From: Pseudomonadota bacterium
GTDB lineage: Bacteria > Pseudomonadota > Gammaproteobacteria > Steroidobacterales > Steroidobacteraceae
Assembly: GCA_025356075.1 (NCBI GenBank)
Contig: JANXUT010000019.1
Span: 1 to 64,000 of the forward strand
Length of the DNA stretch: 64,000 nt
Direction: 5' to 3'
The translations under genes were made by a program, and so were the position numbers. The notes under the pieces were generated by a model. It did not search any database. It was not told the origin of the DNA and worked only from the letters and a program-made list of their open reading frames with translations. Positions 50,952 through 60,994 of this stretch are shown one piece after another. Within the stretch, counting starts at the first letter, position 1. Each line of letters opens with the position of its first letter.

Positions 50952-53900
50952 ATGGCCGAGGTCGCTGAACAGACGCTGCACGTCGTCGCCAAGGAACTCG
51001 GCGTCACGCTGGCCGAGGCGCGGGTGGCGCTCGAGGCCTATGCCGAGAAGACCGACGACACGGCGCTTCTGCAGAAATGCGTCACGAGCCTGCACGAGGT
51101 CCATGGGGTCCTAAGGCTCGTCGAGGTCTATGGCGCCGCGCTCCTCGCCGAGGAGATGGAACACGTCGCCCGCTACCTCATCGACAACGCGCAGGACAAC
51201 CGCAACCAGCCGGAGAGCCTCGACGCGCTGATGCGCGCGATGGTGCAGCTGCCGGCCTACCTCGAGCGCGTGCTCGGCGGCGGGCGCGACTTGGCTCTCG
51301 TGCTCCTGCCACTCCTCAACGACCTCCGGGCCGTGCGCGGCAACGCGCTCCTCTCCGAGGGCACGCTGCTCCTCCTCAACCTCACCTCGGACCGCCAGCC
51401 GACGCCGGCGATGCAGGCGTCCGGGGAAGCGCCGATGACGGTCGCGCAGTGGGCGAGGCGCCTCCGCCCCCGCTTCCAGACGGGCCTCCTCGGCTGGATC
51501 CGCGGCCAGCGCGCCGCGCAGCACCTCGAGATCCTCGCCGTCGTCGCCGAGCGCCTCGAGCAGGTCGCGACGCGCCAGCCGGTGTTCCAGCTCTGGTGGG
51601 TCGTCGGCGCCGTCATCGAGGCGCTGCGCGAGGGCGGACTCGAGGGAACGGCGACGCTCAAGCGCCTGCTCGGCCAGGCCGACCGCGAGCTCAAGAAGCT
51701 CTACGAGACCGGCGAACCGCGCTACGCCGAGGCGCCCTCGCTCGACCTGCTCAACAACCTCCTCTACTACGTCGCGCGGGCGACGAGCACGGGGCCGCGC
51801 ACCGCGTCCGTGCGCGCCTCGTTCAAGCTGCAGGAGCTCCTGCCGGTATCGGAGCAGGTCGAGCAGGAGCGCGAGAGCTTGTCTGCGCCCTCGGTCAAGC
51901 TCATGGAGACCGTCGGCGCCGCGATCAAGGAAGACCTGTCGCGGGTCAAGGATGTCCTCGATATCTTCGTGCGCAAGGGCGGCGCGCAGGTCGAGGAACT
52001 CGCCGTGCAGCTCGAGATGCTGCGCAAGATCAGCGACACGCTCGGCGTCCTCGGGCTTGGCGGCCTGCGCGCGAAGGTGCAGGCGCAGATCCTCAGGCTG
52101 CAGGACATCGTCGCCCACAAGACCCCGCCGAGCGACTCGATCCTGGTCGACATCGCCGCGACCCTGATCAGCGTCGAGGACAACCTCGACAGCCAGCTGG
52201 TCCGGCTCATCATGCCGAACAGGAGCGCCGCGGCGGACGGCGACCAGGACGCCGAGTTCCTGCAGGTCCAGAACGCGGTGCTGCGCGAGTGCATCGTCAA
52301 CCTCGCGCGCATCAAGGAGGCGATCGCCGCCGTCGTCGCCAAGCACGAGCCCTCGGGGGCCGACCAGGTCCCGCACCTCCTGCACGGCATGACCGCAGGC
52401 CTGCTGATGCTCGGTCGCGCCCGCGCGGTCGAGGTCGTGGAGGCACTCAGCCACCACGTCAACGAGTCGCTGAGACCGAACCGCCAGATTCCCCGGAGCC
52501 GCCTCGACCGGCTCGCCGATGCGATCGTCTCGCTCGAGTACTACATGGAGACGCTGCAGAGCGGTCGGAGCGATCCCTGGTACATGCTCGACAACGCCGA
52601 GACGTGCGTGCGGGCGCTCAGCGACAGCGCCGAGGTCGCCGAAGTACCGGACGTTCCCGAGCAGCTCGGCGAGCACGCGGCGACGGACGTGTTCGGCGGC
52701 ACGCAACGCCTCGCCGATGCGCCGCCCGCCGATGCAGCGGGCCAGCGCACCGAGGTGCTGCCGCGGCCGTCGGGAGCTGCGCCCCTCGCGCCGCCGAGCC
52801 ACGTCGCGGCGCCCGATCCCGACCTCGTCGCGCTCTTCGTCGAGGAGGCGCGCGAGGAAATCGCCAAGGTCGCCGAGCTCTTCCCGCGCTGGTACGAGAA
52901 CCCGCTCGACCAGGACGCGCTCGGGCGGATGCGCCGCTCGTTCCACACGCTGAAGGGCAGCGGCCGCATGGTCGGCGCGCGCCAGATCGGCGAGTTCGCC
53001 TGGGCGATCGAGAATCTGCTCAACCGCCTGATCAGCGGCACGCTGTCGAGGACCCCGGGCATGCTGGTCATGCTGCGCGAAGGCGTCGCGATGCTGCCGC
53101 AGCTCGTCGACCAGCTCGAGACCGGGCGCGCGCCGCCGGCCGAGGCGGGCCTGCTGGTCGGCCGCGCGCACGCCTTCGCCGAGGGGCGCGACGTCGAGCA
53201 GGGCCTGCCGCCGAAGGCGGAAGCGGCGCTGCGCGGCGCGCCGTCGGTGTCGATGTCGATCGCCGCGGTCCCGGCCGATCCGCTCTTCCCGCCGCCGCCC
53301 GACCCCAACCAGCCGGATGCCCCCTCGCTGATCGCGACCGAAGTGCTGATGACCAACGATCCGGCGATTCCGGCGCCCGCGCCGCGCTCGCCGCACGCAC
53401 CGAAGCCGAAGGAGGCCGCGCCCGCGCCGCCGGCCCCGCGCCCGCCGGCGGCGCCGCTGCCGGGCTCGGGCGGCGGCCCGGTGCTCGAGATCCCCTCGCG
53501 GTTCGTGCGCATCACCGACGAGCCGAGCCCGCGCGCCGAGCGCGAGTCGAGGAGCGCGCCGCCACCGCCGCCGCCGAGCGGCTCCGAGTTCTCCGTCGGG
53601 CCGCCGGACCTCGCGAACGCGACGGCCGATCCCGTGCTCGTCGACATCTACCGCGGCGAGGTGTCGAGCCACGTCGCGGCGGTGCGCCAGTTCATCGAGG
53701 CGTGCAACGGCCGCTTCGCGCCGTTCGTCGTGACCGAAGCGCTGCATCGCGCCTGCCACACGCTCGCCGGCGCCTCGAAGATGGCCGACGCGCGCCAGGG
53801 CATCAAGCTCGCCGAGCCCCTGAACCTGTACATCCGCAAGCTCTACGATCACGGCCTTGGCCTCAGTGAATCCGGCCGGCGCGTCATGGCCGACTTCGTC

Positions 53901-56768
53901 GCCGCGATGGACCACGTCGCGTCCAATTTCGACGAGGGCACGGGGTTCTTCACGACGCACGCCGAACTTCTCTCGCGACTCGCCTGGCTCGACGCCGACG
54001 CCGACCGCGAGATCGCGACGCGCGGCCTGCAGCCGGTGACCGATGTCAGCATGAGCGGCTTAGTGGCCGGTGCCGACCTGCTCGCGGCCGACGACATGCT
54101 CGAGGCGCCGGCCGCCAGGGCCGCCGCCGCACCCGCAGCCACGCCCGCGCCAGCGCTCTCGTTGCCCGCGGGCTTGCGTCCCGCCGCGCCCGAGCCGGAG
54201 GGCTCGGACGATTTCGATGCGGAGATCGCCGTGATCTTCAGCGAGGAGGCGACCGAGCTCCTCGAGATCGCCGAGCGCGCGAGCGCGGCATTTCGCGCCG
54301 ACGGGCGCGATGCGAGCAAGGTGACCGAACTCAAGCGCGTGCTGCATACGCTGAAGGGCGGCGCGCGCATGGCGGGCGTGACCGCGATGGGCGACCTCGC
54401 GCACGAGGTCGAGTCGCTCCTGACGCAGGGCGAGGCCGACGGCACCGCCGCCGACCCCCGCACGCTCGAGGTGCTGCAGGCGAGCCTCGATGAACTGAAT
54501 CGCATGCGCGATACGGTGAGCGCGGGACGGCGCGTCACCGCCGCGCGCGACCTCGTGACCCGCATCCGCGCGCTCGCGCGCGGCACGGCGGGACCGCCGG
54601 TACTCAAGAGCGTCGCCAGCGACCAGCCGCTGCCCTCGCCAACCGCGCCCCCGGCCGAGGCGCCGCCGGCGTTGCCGCCGCCGATCGTCCGCGACGTCGC
54701 GGCGACGACACGCGCCGCCGTGCTCGAACTCCCGCCGGAGCCGGCCGCGCCGCCGCCGGAACCCGCGATGCCGCTGATCGCCGAGGCGGCCGCCGCGCCC
54801 GCGCCGCCCCCGCCGGAGGCGCATGTCGGGGAGATCGCGCCGAGCGAGGCCTCGCTCACGGTGAGCTCCGAATCCCAGTCGCAGAGCGCCTTCGAGGAAT
54901 CCCGCTCGATCATCCTGCCGCCGGGCCGCGAGGGTACCCCGCGCGAGGACCGGCAGGAGCTCGCGCGCGTCGATGCGGACCTCCTCGACAGCCTCCTCAA
55001 CAGCGCGGGCGAGGTCAGCATCTACCGCGCGCGGCTCGAGCAGCAGTTCTCCTCGATCGAGTTCAACCTCGCCGAGCTCAACCGCGTCGTGCAGCGCCTG
55101 AAGGAGCAGCTGCGCAACCTCGAGCTCGAGACCGAGGTGCAGATCCTCAATCGCCATGGCGATGACGGCAAGCGGCGCGACGATTTCGACCCGCTCGAGA
55201 TGGATCGCTACTCGAGCTTGCAGCAGTACTCGCGCGCGCTCGCCGAGTCGACGGGCGACGTGGGCTCGGTGCAGAGCCTCCTCGAGACCCAGACGCGCGA
55301 GGCGCAGAACCTCCTCATGCAGCAGGCGCGCGTCGTCACGGACCTTCAGAACGGCCTCATGCGCACGCGCATGGTGCCGTTCCAGCGCCACGTGCCGCGC
55401 CTGACGCGCACCGTGCGCCAGGTCGCCGCGGAGACCGGCAAGAAGGTCGACCTGATCGTGACGGGCGCGACCGGCGAGCTCGACCGGCAGGTACTCGAGC
55501 GCATGCTGCCGCCCTTCGAGCACATGCTGAGGAACGCCGTCGTGCACGGCATCGAGGCGCCGGCCGAGCGCGTTCAGCGCGGCAAGCCCGAGACCGGCCG
55601 CATCGAGGTGCAGGTGCGCCGCGAGGGCGCCGAGGTCGTCATCGTCGTCACGGACGATGGCGGCGGCATGAACCTGCGCGCGATCAGGGACAAGGCCATG
55701 AGCCTCGGCCTCATAGGACCCAAGCAGGCGATGTCGGACGAGGCGGCGATGCAGCTGATCCTCGAGCCCGGCTTCTCGACCGCGAGCAGCCTGACCCAGG
55801 CCGCCGGCCGCGGCGTCGGCATGGACGTGGTCGCGACCGAGATCAAGCGCCTCGGCGGCGCGCTGCAGATGGACACGACCACGGGACGCGGCACGCGCTT
55901 CACGATCAGGCTGCCGTTCACGCTGGCGATCTCGCAGGCGCTGATCGTGCGCACCGGGGATGAGTTCTACGCATTGCCGCTGCCGACCGTCGAGAGCGTC
56001 GTGCGCCTCCCGCGCGCCGAGGTGCAGCACCACCTCGCGCAGGAGTCGGCGAGCTTCGACTACGGCGGCCAGCGCTACCGCTTCCAGCACCTGGGCACGT
56101 TCATCGGCGGCGTCGCCTCGCAGCTGCCCGAGAACGACCTGCCGGTGCCGGTCGTGCTGATCCGCGCCGGGGACTCATCGACCGCGCTCGTGACGGATGA
56201 GCTCGTCGGCAGCCGCGAGATCGTCGTCAAGAACGTCGGTCCTCAGGTCTCCGGCATCCGCGGCATCGCCGGGGCGACGATCCTGGGCGACGGGCGCATT
56301 GTCATCATCCTCGACATGGGTTCGCTCGTGCGCGGCGACTGGCGCGCGCGGCCGATGGCCGAGGGCGTGCGCGAGAGGAGCGACAGGCGCACCTTTGCGC
56401 TCGTCGTCGATGACTCGATCACCGTCCGGCGCGTCACGCAGCGCCTGCTCGAGCGCAACGGCATGCGCGTGATGACGGCCAAGGACGGCGTCGATGCGCT
56501 CTCGATCCTCGAGGAGCACCTCCCCGACGTGATCCTGCTCGACATAGAGATGCCGCGCATGGACGGCTACGAGGTCGCCGCGCACGTGCGGGGCGATGAA
56601 CGGCTGAAGCAGATACCGATCGTCATGATCACGTCCCGCGTCGGCGAGAAGCACCGCGCGCGTGCGATCGAGCTTGGCGTCGATGACTACCTCGGCAAGC
56701 CCTACCAGGAGAACCAGCTGCTCGATGCGATCGAGCCGCTCGTCAACCGGCGCCGGGAGGCGGTATGA
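50952..56768 (+). CDS. chpA: Hybrid CheA-type histidine kinase/response regulator ChpA (PilL)
   Basis: Central kinase of the pilus chemosensory system, 1938 residues (Pseudomonas ChpA about 2470). Residues 1 to about 560 form a helical N-terminal region resembling FimL/ChpA N-termini. Three histidine phosphotransfer modules have intact acceptors: His665 (SFHTLKGSGRM), His936 (ACHTLAGASKM) and His1132 (VLHTLKGGARMAG), separated by Pro/Ala-rich linkers. Then come a dimerisation helix bundle, the GHKL ATPase (HMLRNAVVHGIE from 1524; TDDGGGMN; GRGVGMDVVATEI), a CheW-like domain and a receiver with Asp1864 (LLDIEMP). Three bases after pilJ; overlaps chpC by 4 bp. Confidence 0.95.
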   Translation: MAEVAEQTLHVVAKELGVTLAEARVALEAYAEKTDDTALLQKCVTSLHEVHGVLRLVEVYGAALLAEEMEHVARYLIDNAQDNRNQPESLDALMRAMVQLPAYLERVLGGGRDLALVLLPLLNDLRAVRGNALLSEGTLLLLNLTSDRQPTPAMQASGEAPMTVAQWARRLRPRFQTGLLGWIRGQRAAQHLEILAVVAERLEQVATRQPVFQLWWVVGAVIEALREGGLEGTATLKRLLGQADRELKKLYETGEPRYAEAPSLDLLNNLLYYVARATSTGPRTASVRASFKLQELLPVSEQVEQERESLSAPSVKLMETVGAAIKEDLSRVKDVLDIFVRKGGAQVEELAVQLEMLRKISDTLGVLGLGGLRAKVQAQILRLQDIVAHKTPPSDSILVDIAATLISVEDNLDSQLVRLIMPNRSAAADGDQDAEFLQVQNAVLRECIVNLARIKEAIAAVVAKHEPSGADQVPHLLHGMTAGLLMLGRARAVEVVEALSHHVNESLRPNRQIPRSRLDRLADAIVSLEYYMETLQSGRSDPWYMLDNAETCVRALSDSAEVAEVPDVPEQLGEHAATDVFGGTQRLADAPPADAAGQRTEVLPRPSGAAPLAPPSHVAAPDPDLVALFVEEAREEIAKVAELFPRWYENPLDQDALGRMRRSFHTLKGSGRMVGARQIGEFAWAIENLLNRLISGTLSRTPGMLVMLREGVAMLPQLVDQLETGRAPPAEAGLLVGRAHAFAEGRDVEQGLPPKAEAALRGAPSVSMSIAAVPADPLFPPPPDPNQPDAPSLIATEVLMTNDPAIPAPAPRSPHAPKPKEAAPAPPAPRPPAAPLPGSGGGPVLEIPSRFVRITDEPSPRAERESRSAPPPPPPSGSEFSVGPPDLANATADPVLVDIYRGEVSSHVAAVRQFIEACNGRFAPFVVTEALHRACHTLAGASKMADARQGIKLAEPLNLYIRKLYDHGLGLSESGRRVMADFVAAMDHVASNFDEGTGFFTTHAELLSRLAWLDADADREIATRGLQPVTDVSMSGLVAGADLLAADDMLEAPAARAAAAPAATPAPALSLPAGLRPAAPEPEGSDDFDAEIAVIFSEEATELLEIAERASAAFRADGRDASKVTELKRVLHTLKGGARMAGVTAMGDLAHEVESLLTQGEADGTAADPRTLEVLQASLDELNRMRDTVSAGRRVTAARDLVTRIRALARGTAGPPVLKSVASDQPLPSPTAPPAEAPPALPPPIVRDVAATTRAAVLELPPEPAAPPPEPAMPLIAEAAAAPAPPPPEAHVGEIAPSEASLTVSSESQSQSAFEESRSIILPPGREGTPREDRQELARVDADLLDSLLNSAGEVSIYRARLEQQFSSIEFNLAELNRVVQRLKEQLRNLELETEVQILNRHGDDGKRRDDFDPLEMDRYSSLQQYSRALAESTGDVGSVQSLLETQTREAQNLLMQQARVVTDLQNGLMRTRMVPFQRHVPRLTRTVRQVAAETGKKVDLIVTGATGELDRQVLERMLPPFEHMLRNAVVHGIEAPAERVQRGKPETGRIEVQVRREGAEVVIVVTDDGGGMNLRAIRDKAMSLGLIGPKQAMSDEAAMQLILEPGFSTASSLTQAAGRGVGMDVVATEIKRLGGALQMDTTTGRGTRFTIRLPFTLAISQALIVRTGDEFYALPLPTVESVVRLPRAEVQHHLAQESASFDYGGQRYRFQHLGTFIGGVASQLPENDLPVPVVLIRAGDSSTALVTDELVGSREIVVKNVGPQVSGIRGIAGATILGDGRIVIILDMGSLVRGDWRARPMAEGVRERSDRRTFALVVDDSITVRRVTQRLLERNGMRVMTAKDGVDALSILEEHLPDVILLDIEMPRMDGYEVAAHVRGDERLKQIPIVMITSRVGEKHRARAIELGVDDYLGKPYQENQLLDAIEPLVNRRREAV

Positions 56769-57241
56769 CCGACACGGACACCTCGGATTTCTATGGCCTG
56801 CTCGTGCCGCTCGCCGATGAGCGCCTCATCGTGCCGCGCGCCTGCGTCGCCGAGGTCATCGCCTGGCAGGAGCCGACCGTCATGGACGGCGCGCCGTCCT
56901 GGTACGTCGGCACCGTCGTCTGGAACGGACGCAGCGTGCCGGTCGTCTCGTTCGAGGGAACGCTCGGTCGAGCGATCCCGCAGCCCGGCGGGCGCACGCG
57001 CATCGTGGTGCTGCAGTGCCTGGGCTCCCGCGTGCAGGCCGGCAACTTCGGCATCCTGACTCAGGGGTTTCCGCAGCTCGTGCGGCTGAACCCCGACGTC
57101 GTGAAGCCAGATCCCACGCGCTCGTTCCCGGACCGAAGCCCGGTGCTCTGTGGCCTGCGGATGGTCAACGAGGCGCCGCTCGTGCCCGACTTCGAGTACC
57201 TGGAGGCGCTCATCGCCGATGAGACCTCCGTCGCCGCCTGA
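56765..57241 (+). CDS. chpC: CheW-like protein ChpC
   Basis: 158-residue CheW-family protein, probably a second adaptor for ChpA. Landmarks: FYGLLVPLADERLIVPRACV, SWYVGTVVWNGRSVPVVSFE, VLQCLGSRVQAGNFGILTQG. ATG overlaps the chpA stop (ATGA). In Pseudomonas, chpB (methylesterase) lies between chpA and chpC; here it is absent. Last gene of the operon and convergent with the TPR lipoprotein gene. Confidence 0.88.
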   Translation: MTDTDTSDFYGLLVPLADERLIVPRACVAEVIAWQEPTVMDGAPSWYVGTVVWNGRSVPVVSFEGTLGRAIPQPGGRTRIVVLQCLGSRVQAGNFGILTQGFPQLVRLNPDVVKPDPTRSFPDRSPVLCGLRMVNEAPLVPDFEYLEALIADETSVAA

Positions 57242-57300
57242 GCGACCTGCGCGCGGGGCGCCCTGGCGCCTCGCTCAGCGCGCGTTCCCGCCCGGCCGCG

Positions 57301-57837
57301 CTAGTTCATCCACGGCTGGCTCTCGACCTCGCGCGCTTCCTGGTTGCGTCGCTGCGCTCGCAGCGCATCGGCGAGCACGTGGCCGGCCTGCGACTGGGCG
57401 CTCCTGTCGCCGCTCGCGAGGCTGAGCGCCTTGCGGCTGCAGCCCTCCGCCTGGCGCGCGTCGTTCTCGGCGAGGCGCAACCGCCCGACCTCGATCCAGA
57501 GGAGCGGGTTCGTCGGCTCGATCCGAAGCGCCCGGTCGAGCGTCATCGAGGCGGCGGGCAGGTCGCCGCGGCCGGCGGCGCTCCTCGCCTCGAGGACGAG
57601 CGAGCGCGTCGCCGCGCCGAGGCGATACTCGCGGGCGAGCGGTGGCGAGGAGGGCGGCTGCTCCGGCTGGGCGGGCGCCAGCGGCGCGGGGGCGGGCGGC
57701 GGCACGCCCGCGGGCTCGGCGGCCGGCGGTGGCGATGCCCGATACGGTCCCGGCAGCGCGCAGCCGCCGAGGCCAAGCGCGATGAGGAGGGCGAGGGCGG
57801 GCCGGGCGGGCGTCAGTGAACGGTAGTCTGGAACCAT
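57301..57837 (-). CDS. TPR-containing lipoprotein
   Basis: 178-residue envelope protein: signal peptide and lipobox (LALLIALGLGGC), a proline-rich spacer (PPPAAEPAGVPPPAPAPLAP), then a helical domain with TPR character (LVLEARSAAGRGDLPAASMT, LDRALRIEPTNPLLWIEVGR). It sits immediately downstream of the PBP1b-type gene and its start lies 25 bp inside that gene's end. This position suggests a partner or regulator of the synthase analogous to lipoprotein activators such as LpoB or the TPR protein CsiV, but no homology was shown. Start codon uncertain. Confidence 0.78.
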   Translation of the reverse strand: MVPDYRSLTPARPALALLIALGLGGCALPGPYRASPPPAAEPAGVPPPAPAPLAPAQPEQPPSSPPLAREYRLGAATRSLVLEARSAAGRGDLPAASMTLDRALRIEPTNPLLWIEVGRLRLAENDARQAEGCSRKALSLASGDRSAQSQAGHVLADALRAQRRNQEAREVESQPWMN

Positions 57838-60104
57838 GCCTTGATCTTGTCAGTGACCGAGGGTGCCGGGGAACCCCCGCAGCCCGACTTCGCCGGCAGC
57901 ACCGTACCCCGGGGCACGGCGATCGCGACCGCATCGGGGCTGCACGTGGGCGTCGTCGCCAGCCCGCTCGAGAATTCGATCCAGCGATCCTCGACGAGTT
58001 CTGCCGGCGTCGGCTCGAACGAGGCCGATTTTAGCGCGCCGAGCGCATCGGCCCACACGGGGAGCGCGCCTGTGGCGCCGGTGAGCCCCGTGACCCGGTT
58101 GTCGTCGTAGCCGACCCACACGACACCCAGGTAGCTCCCCGTGAACCCGGCGAACCAGCTGTCGCGCGTGTCGGAGGAGGTGCCGGTCTTGGCGGCGACG
58201 ACGGTGCCGGCGGGCAAGTGCGCGCCCGCACCCCGGCCGGTGCCGTGCGTGGTCACGAGGGTCAGCATGCGATCGAGCTGATAGACCGCCGCGGGCGGCG
58301 CCGCCGCCTCGACCTCGACCTTGAAGCGCTTGAGCGCGACGCCGTGCTCATCGAGCACCGCGCGCACCGCGCGCAGGCGCGCGCGGAACCCGCCGTTCGC
58401 AAGTGCCGTGTAGATCTGCACGACCTCGAGCGGCGTGAGGTCAAGGGCGCCGAGGAGGAGCGAGGGATTGGGCGCGGGCTTCGACTCGAGGCCGAGCTCG
58501 CGCAGCGTCTCGATGACCCTGGGCACCCCCAGGTCGAGGCCGAGGCGCACGGTCGCGAGGTTCATGGATTCGGCGAGCGCGCGTGCCATCGGCACCGGCC
58601 CGTAGACCTCGCGCGTGTAGTTCTGCGGCGCCCACAGGCTCCCGTCGCCGAGCTTCAATTCGAGCGGCGCGTCCTCGATGACGCTCGCCGCGGTGTAGCG
58701 GCCGGATTCGAGCGCGGCCAGGTAGATCGCGGGCTTCACGAGCGAGCCGATCGGCCGGTGCGCATCGAGCGCGCGGTTGAACCCGTCGGCGCCGACCTCG
58801 CGCCCGCCGACCACCGCGACCACGTCGCCGCTGTTGGGCTCGGCGATGATCATCGCGCCCTCGAGATGGGCGTTCTTCACGCGACTCGCGGCATCCAGGC
58901 GCTTCAAGCCCCGCATCATCGCGCGCTCGGCCGCCGCCTGCGCGCGTGCATCGAGCGTCGTGTAGACGCCGAGGCCCGCCGCCGCGAGGTCGGCCTCGGC
59001 GTAGTCGCGCCTCAGGTGGCGGCGCACGAGGTCGAGGTAGGCCGGCACGTAGCCGCCGCCGGGGGGTTTGAGTCCGAGCGGCCGCGCCTGGGCGCGCGCG
59101 GCGGTCGCAGGATCGATGACGCGCTGCTCGGCGAGCTCGGCGAGCACGAGGTTGCGCCGCGCGCGCGCGCGCTCGGGGTGGAGCCGCGGGTCGTAGAGCG
59201 AGGGCCCCCGCACGATGCCGACGAGGAGGGCGACCTCGGACACCTCGAGCTCGCCCAAGGGCTTGGCGAAGTAGAACTCCGAGGCAAGCCCGAACCCGTG
59301 CACCGCGCGCTCGCCGTCCTGCCCGAGGTACACCTCGTTCAGGTACGCGACCAGGATGTCCTCTTTCGGGAACCTGGCCTCGAGCCGAAGCGCCATGACG
59401 ATCTCGGTGACCTTGCGCCTGAAGGTCCGCTCGTCGCTCAGGAAGTAGTTCTTGACGAGTTGCTGCGTCAGCGTGCTGCCGCCTTGCGTCGCGTGGCCGG
59501 TCCTGAGGTCCGTCCACAGCGCGCGCAGGATGCCCCTCAAGTCGACGCCGTGGTGCTCATCGAAGCGCCGGTCCTCGACCGCCTTGATCGCGGACTTCAG
59601 CAGCGGGGTCACCTCGGCGGGCGTCAGCACGATGCGATCCTCGCCGTGCACCGGGAAGACGCTGCCGACCAGGAGCGGGTCGAGCCGAAAGAGCGGCAGC
59701 TCCGCGCCGTCCGCGCCCTTGAGGCTCGCGATCGCCGCCGTCCCCGCGCGGATCGCGAGCCTCAAGGGCGCGCGTTCCTCGTCAACGAAGCGCACGCGCC
59801 GCGCGTGCAGCTCGAACTCGCCGCCGCGGCGGCGGTAGAAGCCAGGGCCCTGCGCGGGGTCGCCACTTCGGTAGTGGAGGCGCACGAGCTCCTCCTCGAG
59901 GTCGTCCGCCGAGAGCGGCGCGCCCGCGTAGAGCTCGACGGGAGCCGCGTACACGCGCGCCGGCACCGACCAGAGCCGCCCCTGGAATTCACTCGTGACG
60001 AGCCGGTCGAGGTAGACGACCCAGCCGATGAAGAGGACGGTCGCGACGAGTAGCGCGAGCGCCACCACCACGAGCACGCGACGGCGGCGCGGTGTGAGTT
60101 TCAC
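57813..60104 (-). CDS. mrcB: Penicillin-binding protein 1B-type bifunctional peptidoglycan synthase
   Basis: Polymerises and crosslinks peptidoglycan. 763 residues with an N-terminal membrane helix (VLVVVALALLVATVLFIGWV), a UB2H-like domain, the GT51 glycosyltransferase (AIKAVEDRRFDEHHGVDLRG, ATQGGSTLTQQLVKNYFLSD, KEDILVAYLNEVYLGQDGER) and the transpeptidase with Ser454 in RPIGSLVKPAIYLAAL, SMN in ALAESMNLATVRLG and KTGTSSDTRDSWFAGFTG. All active-site motifs are present. The UB2H domain distinguishes it from PBP1a. Upstream of the TPR lipoprotein, overlapping it. Confidence 0.94.
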   Translation of the reverse strand: MKLTPRRRRVLVVVALALLVATVLFIGWVVYLDRLVTSEFQGRLWSVPARVYAAPVELYAGAPLSADDLEEELVRLHYRSGDPAQGPGFYRRRGGEFELHARRVRFVDEERAPLRLAIRAGTAAIASLKGADGAELPLFRLDPLLVGSVFPVHGEDRIVLTPAEVTPLLKSAIKAVEDRRFDEHHGVDLRGILRALWTDLRTGHATQGGSTLTQQLVKNYFLSDERTFRRKVTEIVMALRLEARFPKEDILVAYLNEVYLGQDGERAVHGFGLASEFYFAKPLGELEVSEVALLVGIVRGPSLYDPRLHPERARARRNLVLAELAEQRVIDPATAARAQARPLGLKPPGGGYVPAYLDLVRRHLRRDYAEADLAAAGLGVYTTLDARAQAAAERAMMRGLKRLDAASRVKNAHLEGAMIIAEPNSGDVVAVVGGREVGADGFNRALDAHRPIGSLVKPAIYLAALESGRYTAASVIEDAPLELKLGDGSLWAPQNYTREVYGPVPMARALAESMNLATVRLGLDLGVPRVIETLRELGLESKPAPNPSLLLGALDLTPLEVVQIYTALANGGFRARLRAVRAVLDEHGVALKRFKVEVEAAAPPAAVYQLDRMLTLVTTHGTGRGAGAHLPAGTVVAAKTGTSSDTRDSWFAGFTGSYLGVVWVGYDDNRVTGLTGATGALPVWADALGALKSASFEPTPAELVEDRWIEFSSGLATTPTCSPDAVAIAVPRGTVLPAKSGCGGSPAPSVTDKIKAWFQTTVH

Positions 60105-60112
60105 GCGCCGCC

Positions 60113-60859
60113 TCAGGCGAGATCGCCGCGCAGCGCCTGCAGCGCCGCGATCGCCGCCGCCGCGGCCGTTTCGGTCCGCAGCACCCGCGGCCCAAGCCTG
60201 AGTCCCCGGAAGCCGCTACCCATCGCGAGCCGCGCTTCCTCATCGCTCAAGCCCCCCTCCGGGCCGATCAGAAGCTCGGCCGCGGTGAGCGGCGAGGGCA
60301 GCGAGGCGAGCCCTTCGGCGGCATCGGGCACGAGCACGGCCTTCAGCGTCCCGGCACCGCCAGGCCCCTGGCCGGTCGCGAGGTACTCGAGCAGGCGGCC
60401 GGCGCGCTCGATGACCGGGAGCGTCGCGCGCCCGCACTGCTCGGCGGCGGCGATGGCGACGCCCTGCCAGTGCTCGAGCTTCGCCGCCGCCTGGCGCGCA
60501 TCGAGCTTGACGACGCTGCGCTCGCACAGCACCGGCACGATGCGCGCGACGCCAAGCTCGGTCGCCTTCTGGATCGCGTAGTCCATCCGCTCGGCGCGCG
60601 AGACGCCCTGCGCGAGCGTGATCGACAGCGCTGACTCCGGCACCGGCGTGACGGCGGCCCCCAGGCGCACGAGGACGGCGGAGCCGCGCACGCTCGCGAT
60701 GCGCGCTGAGTGCTCCTGACCTGCGCCATCGAAGACGCTGAGCGCGGCGCCGGTCGCGAGCCTGAGGACGCGCGTGAGGTGCAGCGCGACCTTGGGGTCG
60801 AGCACGAGCTCCACGCCCTCCGCGAGCGTCGCGCCCACGTAGCAGCGCGTCAGGCGCAC
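60113..60859 (-). CDS. rsmE: 16S rRNA (uracil1498-N3)-methyltransferase RsmE
   Basis: SPOUT-class methyltransferase for m3U1498 in 16S rRNA. 248 residues: an N-terminal PUA-like part (MRLTRCYVGATLAEGVELVL, HLTRVLRLATGAALSVFDG) and the SPOUT knot with SITLAQGVSRAERMDYAIQK, ATELGVARIVPVLCERSVVK, AAAEQCGRATLPVI, LIGPEGGLSDEEARLA and LGPRVLRTETAAAAAIAAL. Nine bases upstream of mrcB on the same strand and divergent from ampD. Confidence 0.95.
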   Translation of the reverse strand: MRLTRCYVGATLAEGVELVLDPKVALHLTRVLRLATGAALSVFDGAGQEHSARIASVRGSAVLVRLGAAVTPVPESALSITLAQGVSRAERMDYAIQKATELGVARIVPVLCERSVVKLDARQAAAKLEHWQGVAIAAAEQCGRATLPVIERAGRLLEYLATGQGPGGAGTLKAVLVPDAAEGLASLPSPLTAAELLIGPEGGLSDEEARLAMGSGFRGLRLGPRVLRTETAAAAAIAALQALRGDLA

Positions 60860-60994
60860 GCAGGCAAGGCGAGAGCGGGCTCGCCGCGGGCGACGGGGGC
60901 GGTGGCGGGCGGGCGGTTCATGGGCGTGCTGTCGGCGCCAAGTGTACCGGCGCCGCGCTTTCCGTGCCGGGCGGGCGTGCCGTAAGCTCCGCGC

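Noticed and set aside
50952-56768. Several very long open frames in other phases and on the reverse strand across chpA
   Set aside because: GC-rich third positions leave antisense frames open. Their translations are Arg/Ala/Pro-rich and repetitive, whereas the chpA frame shows conserved kinase motifs throughout.
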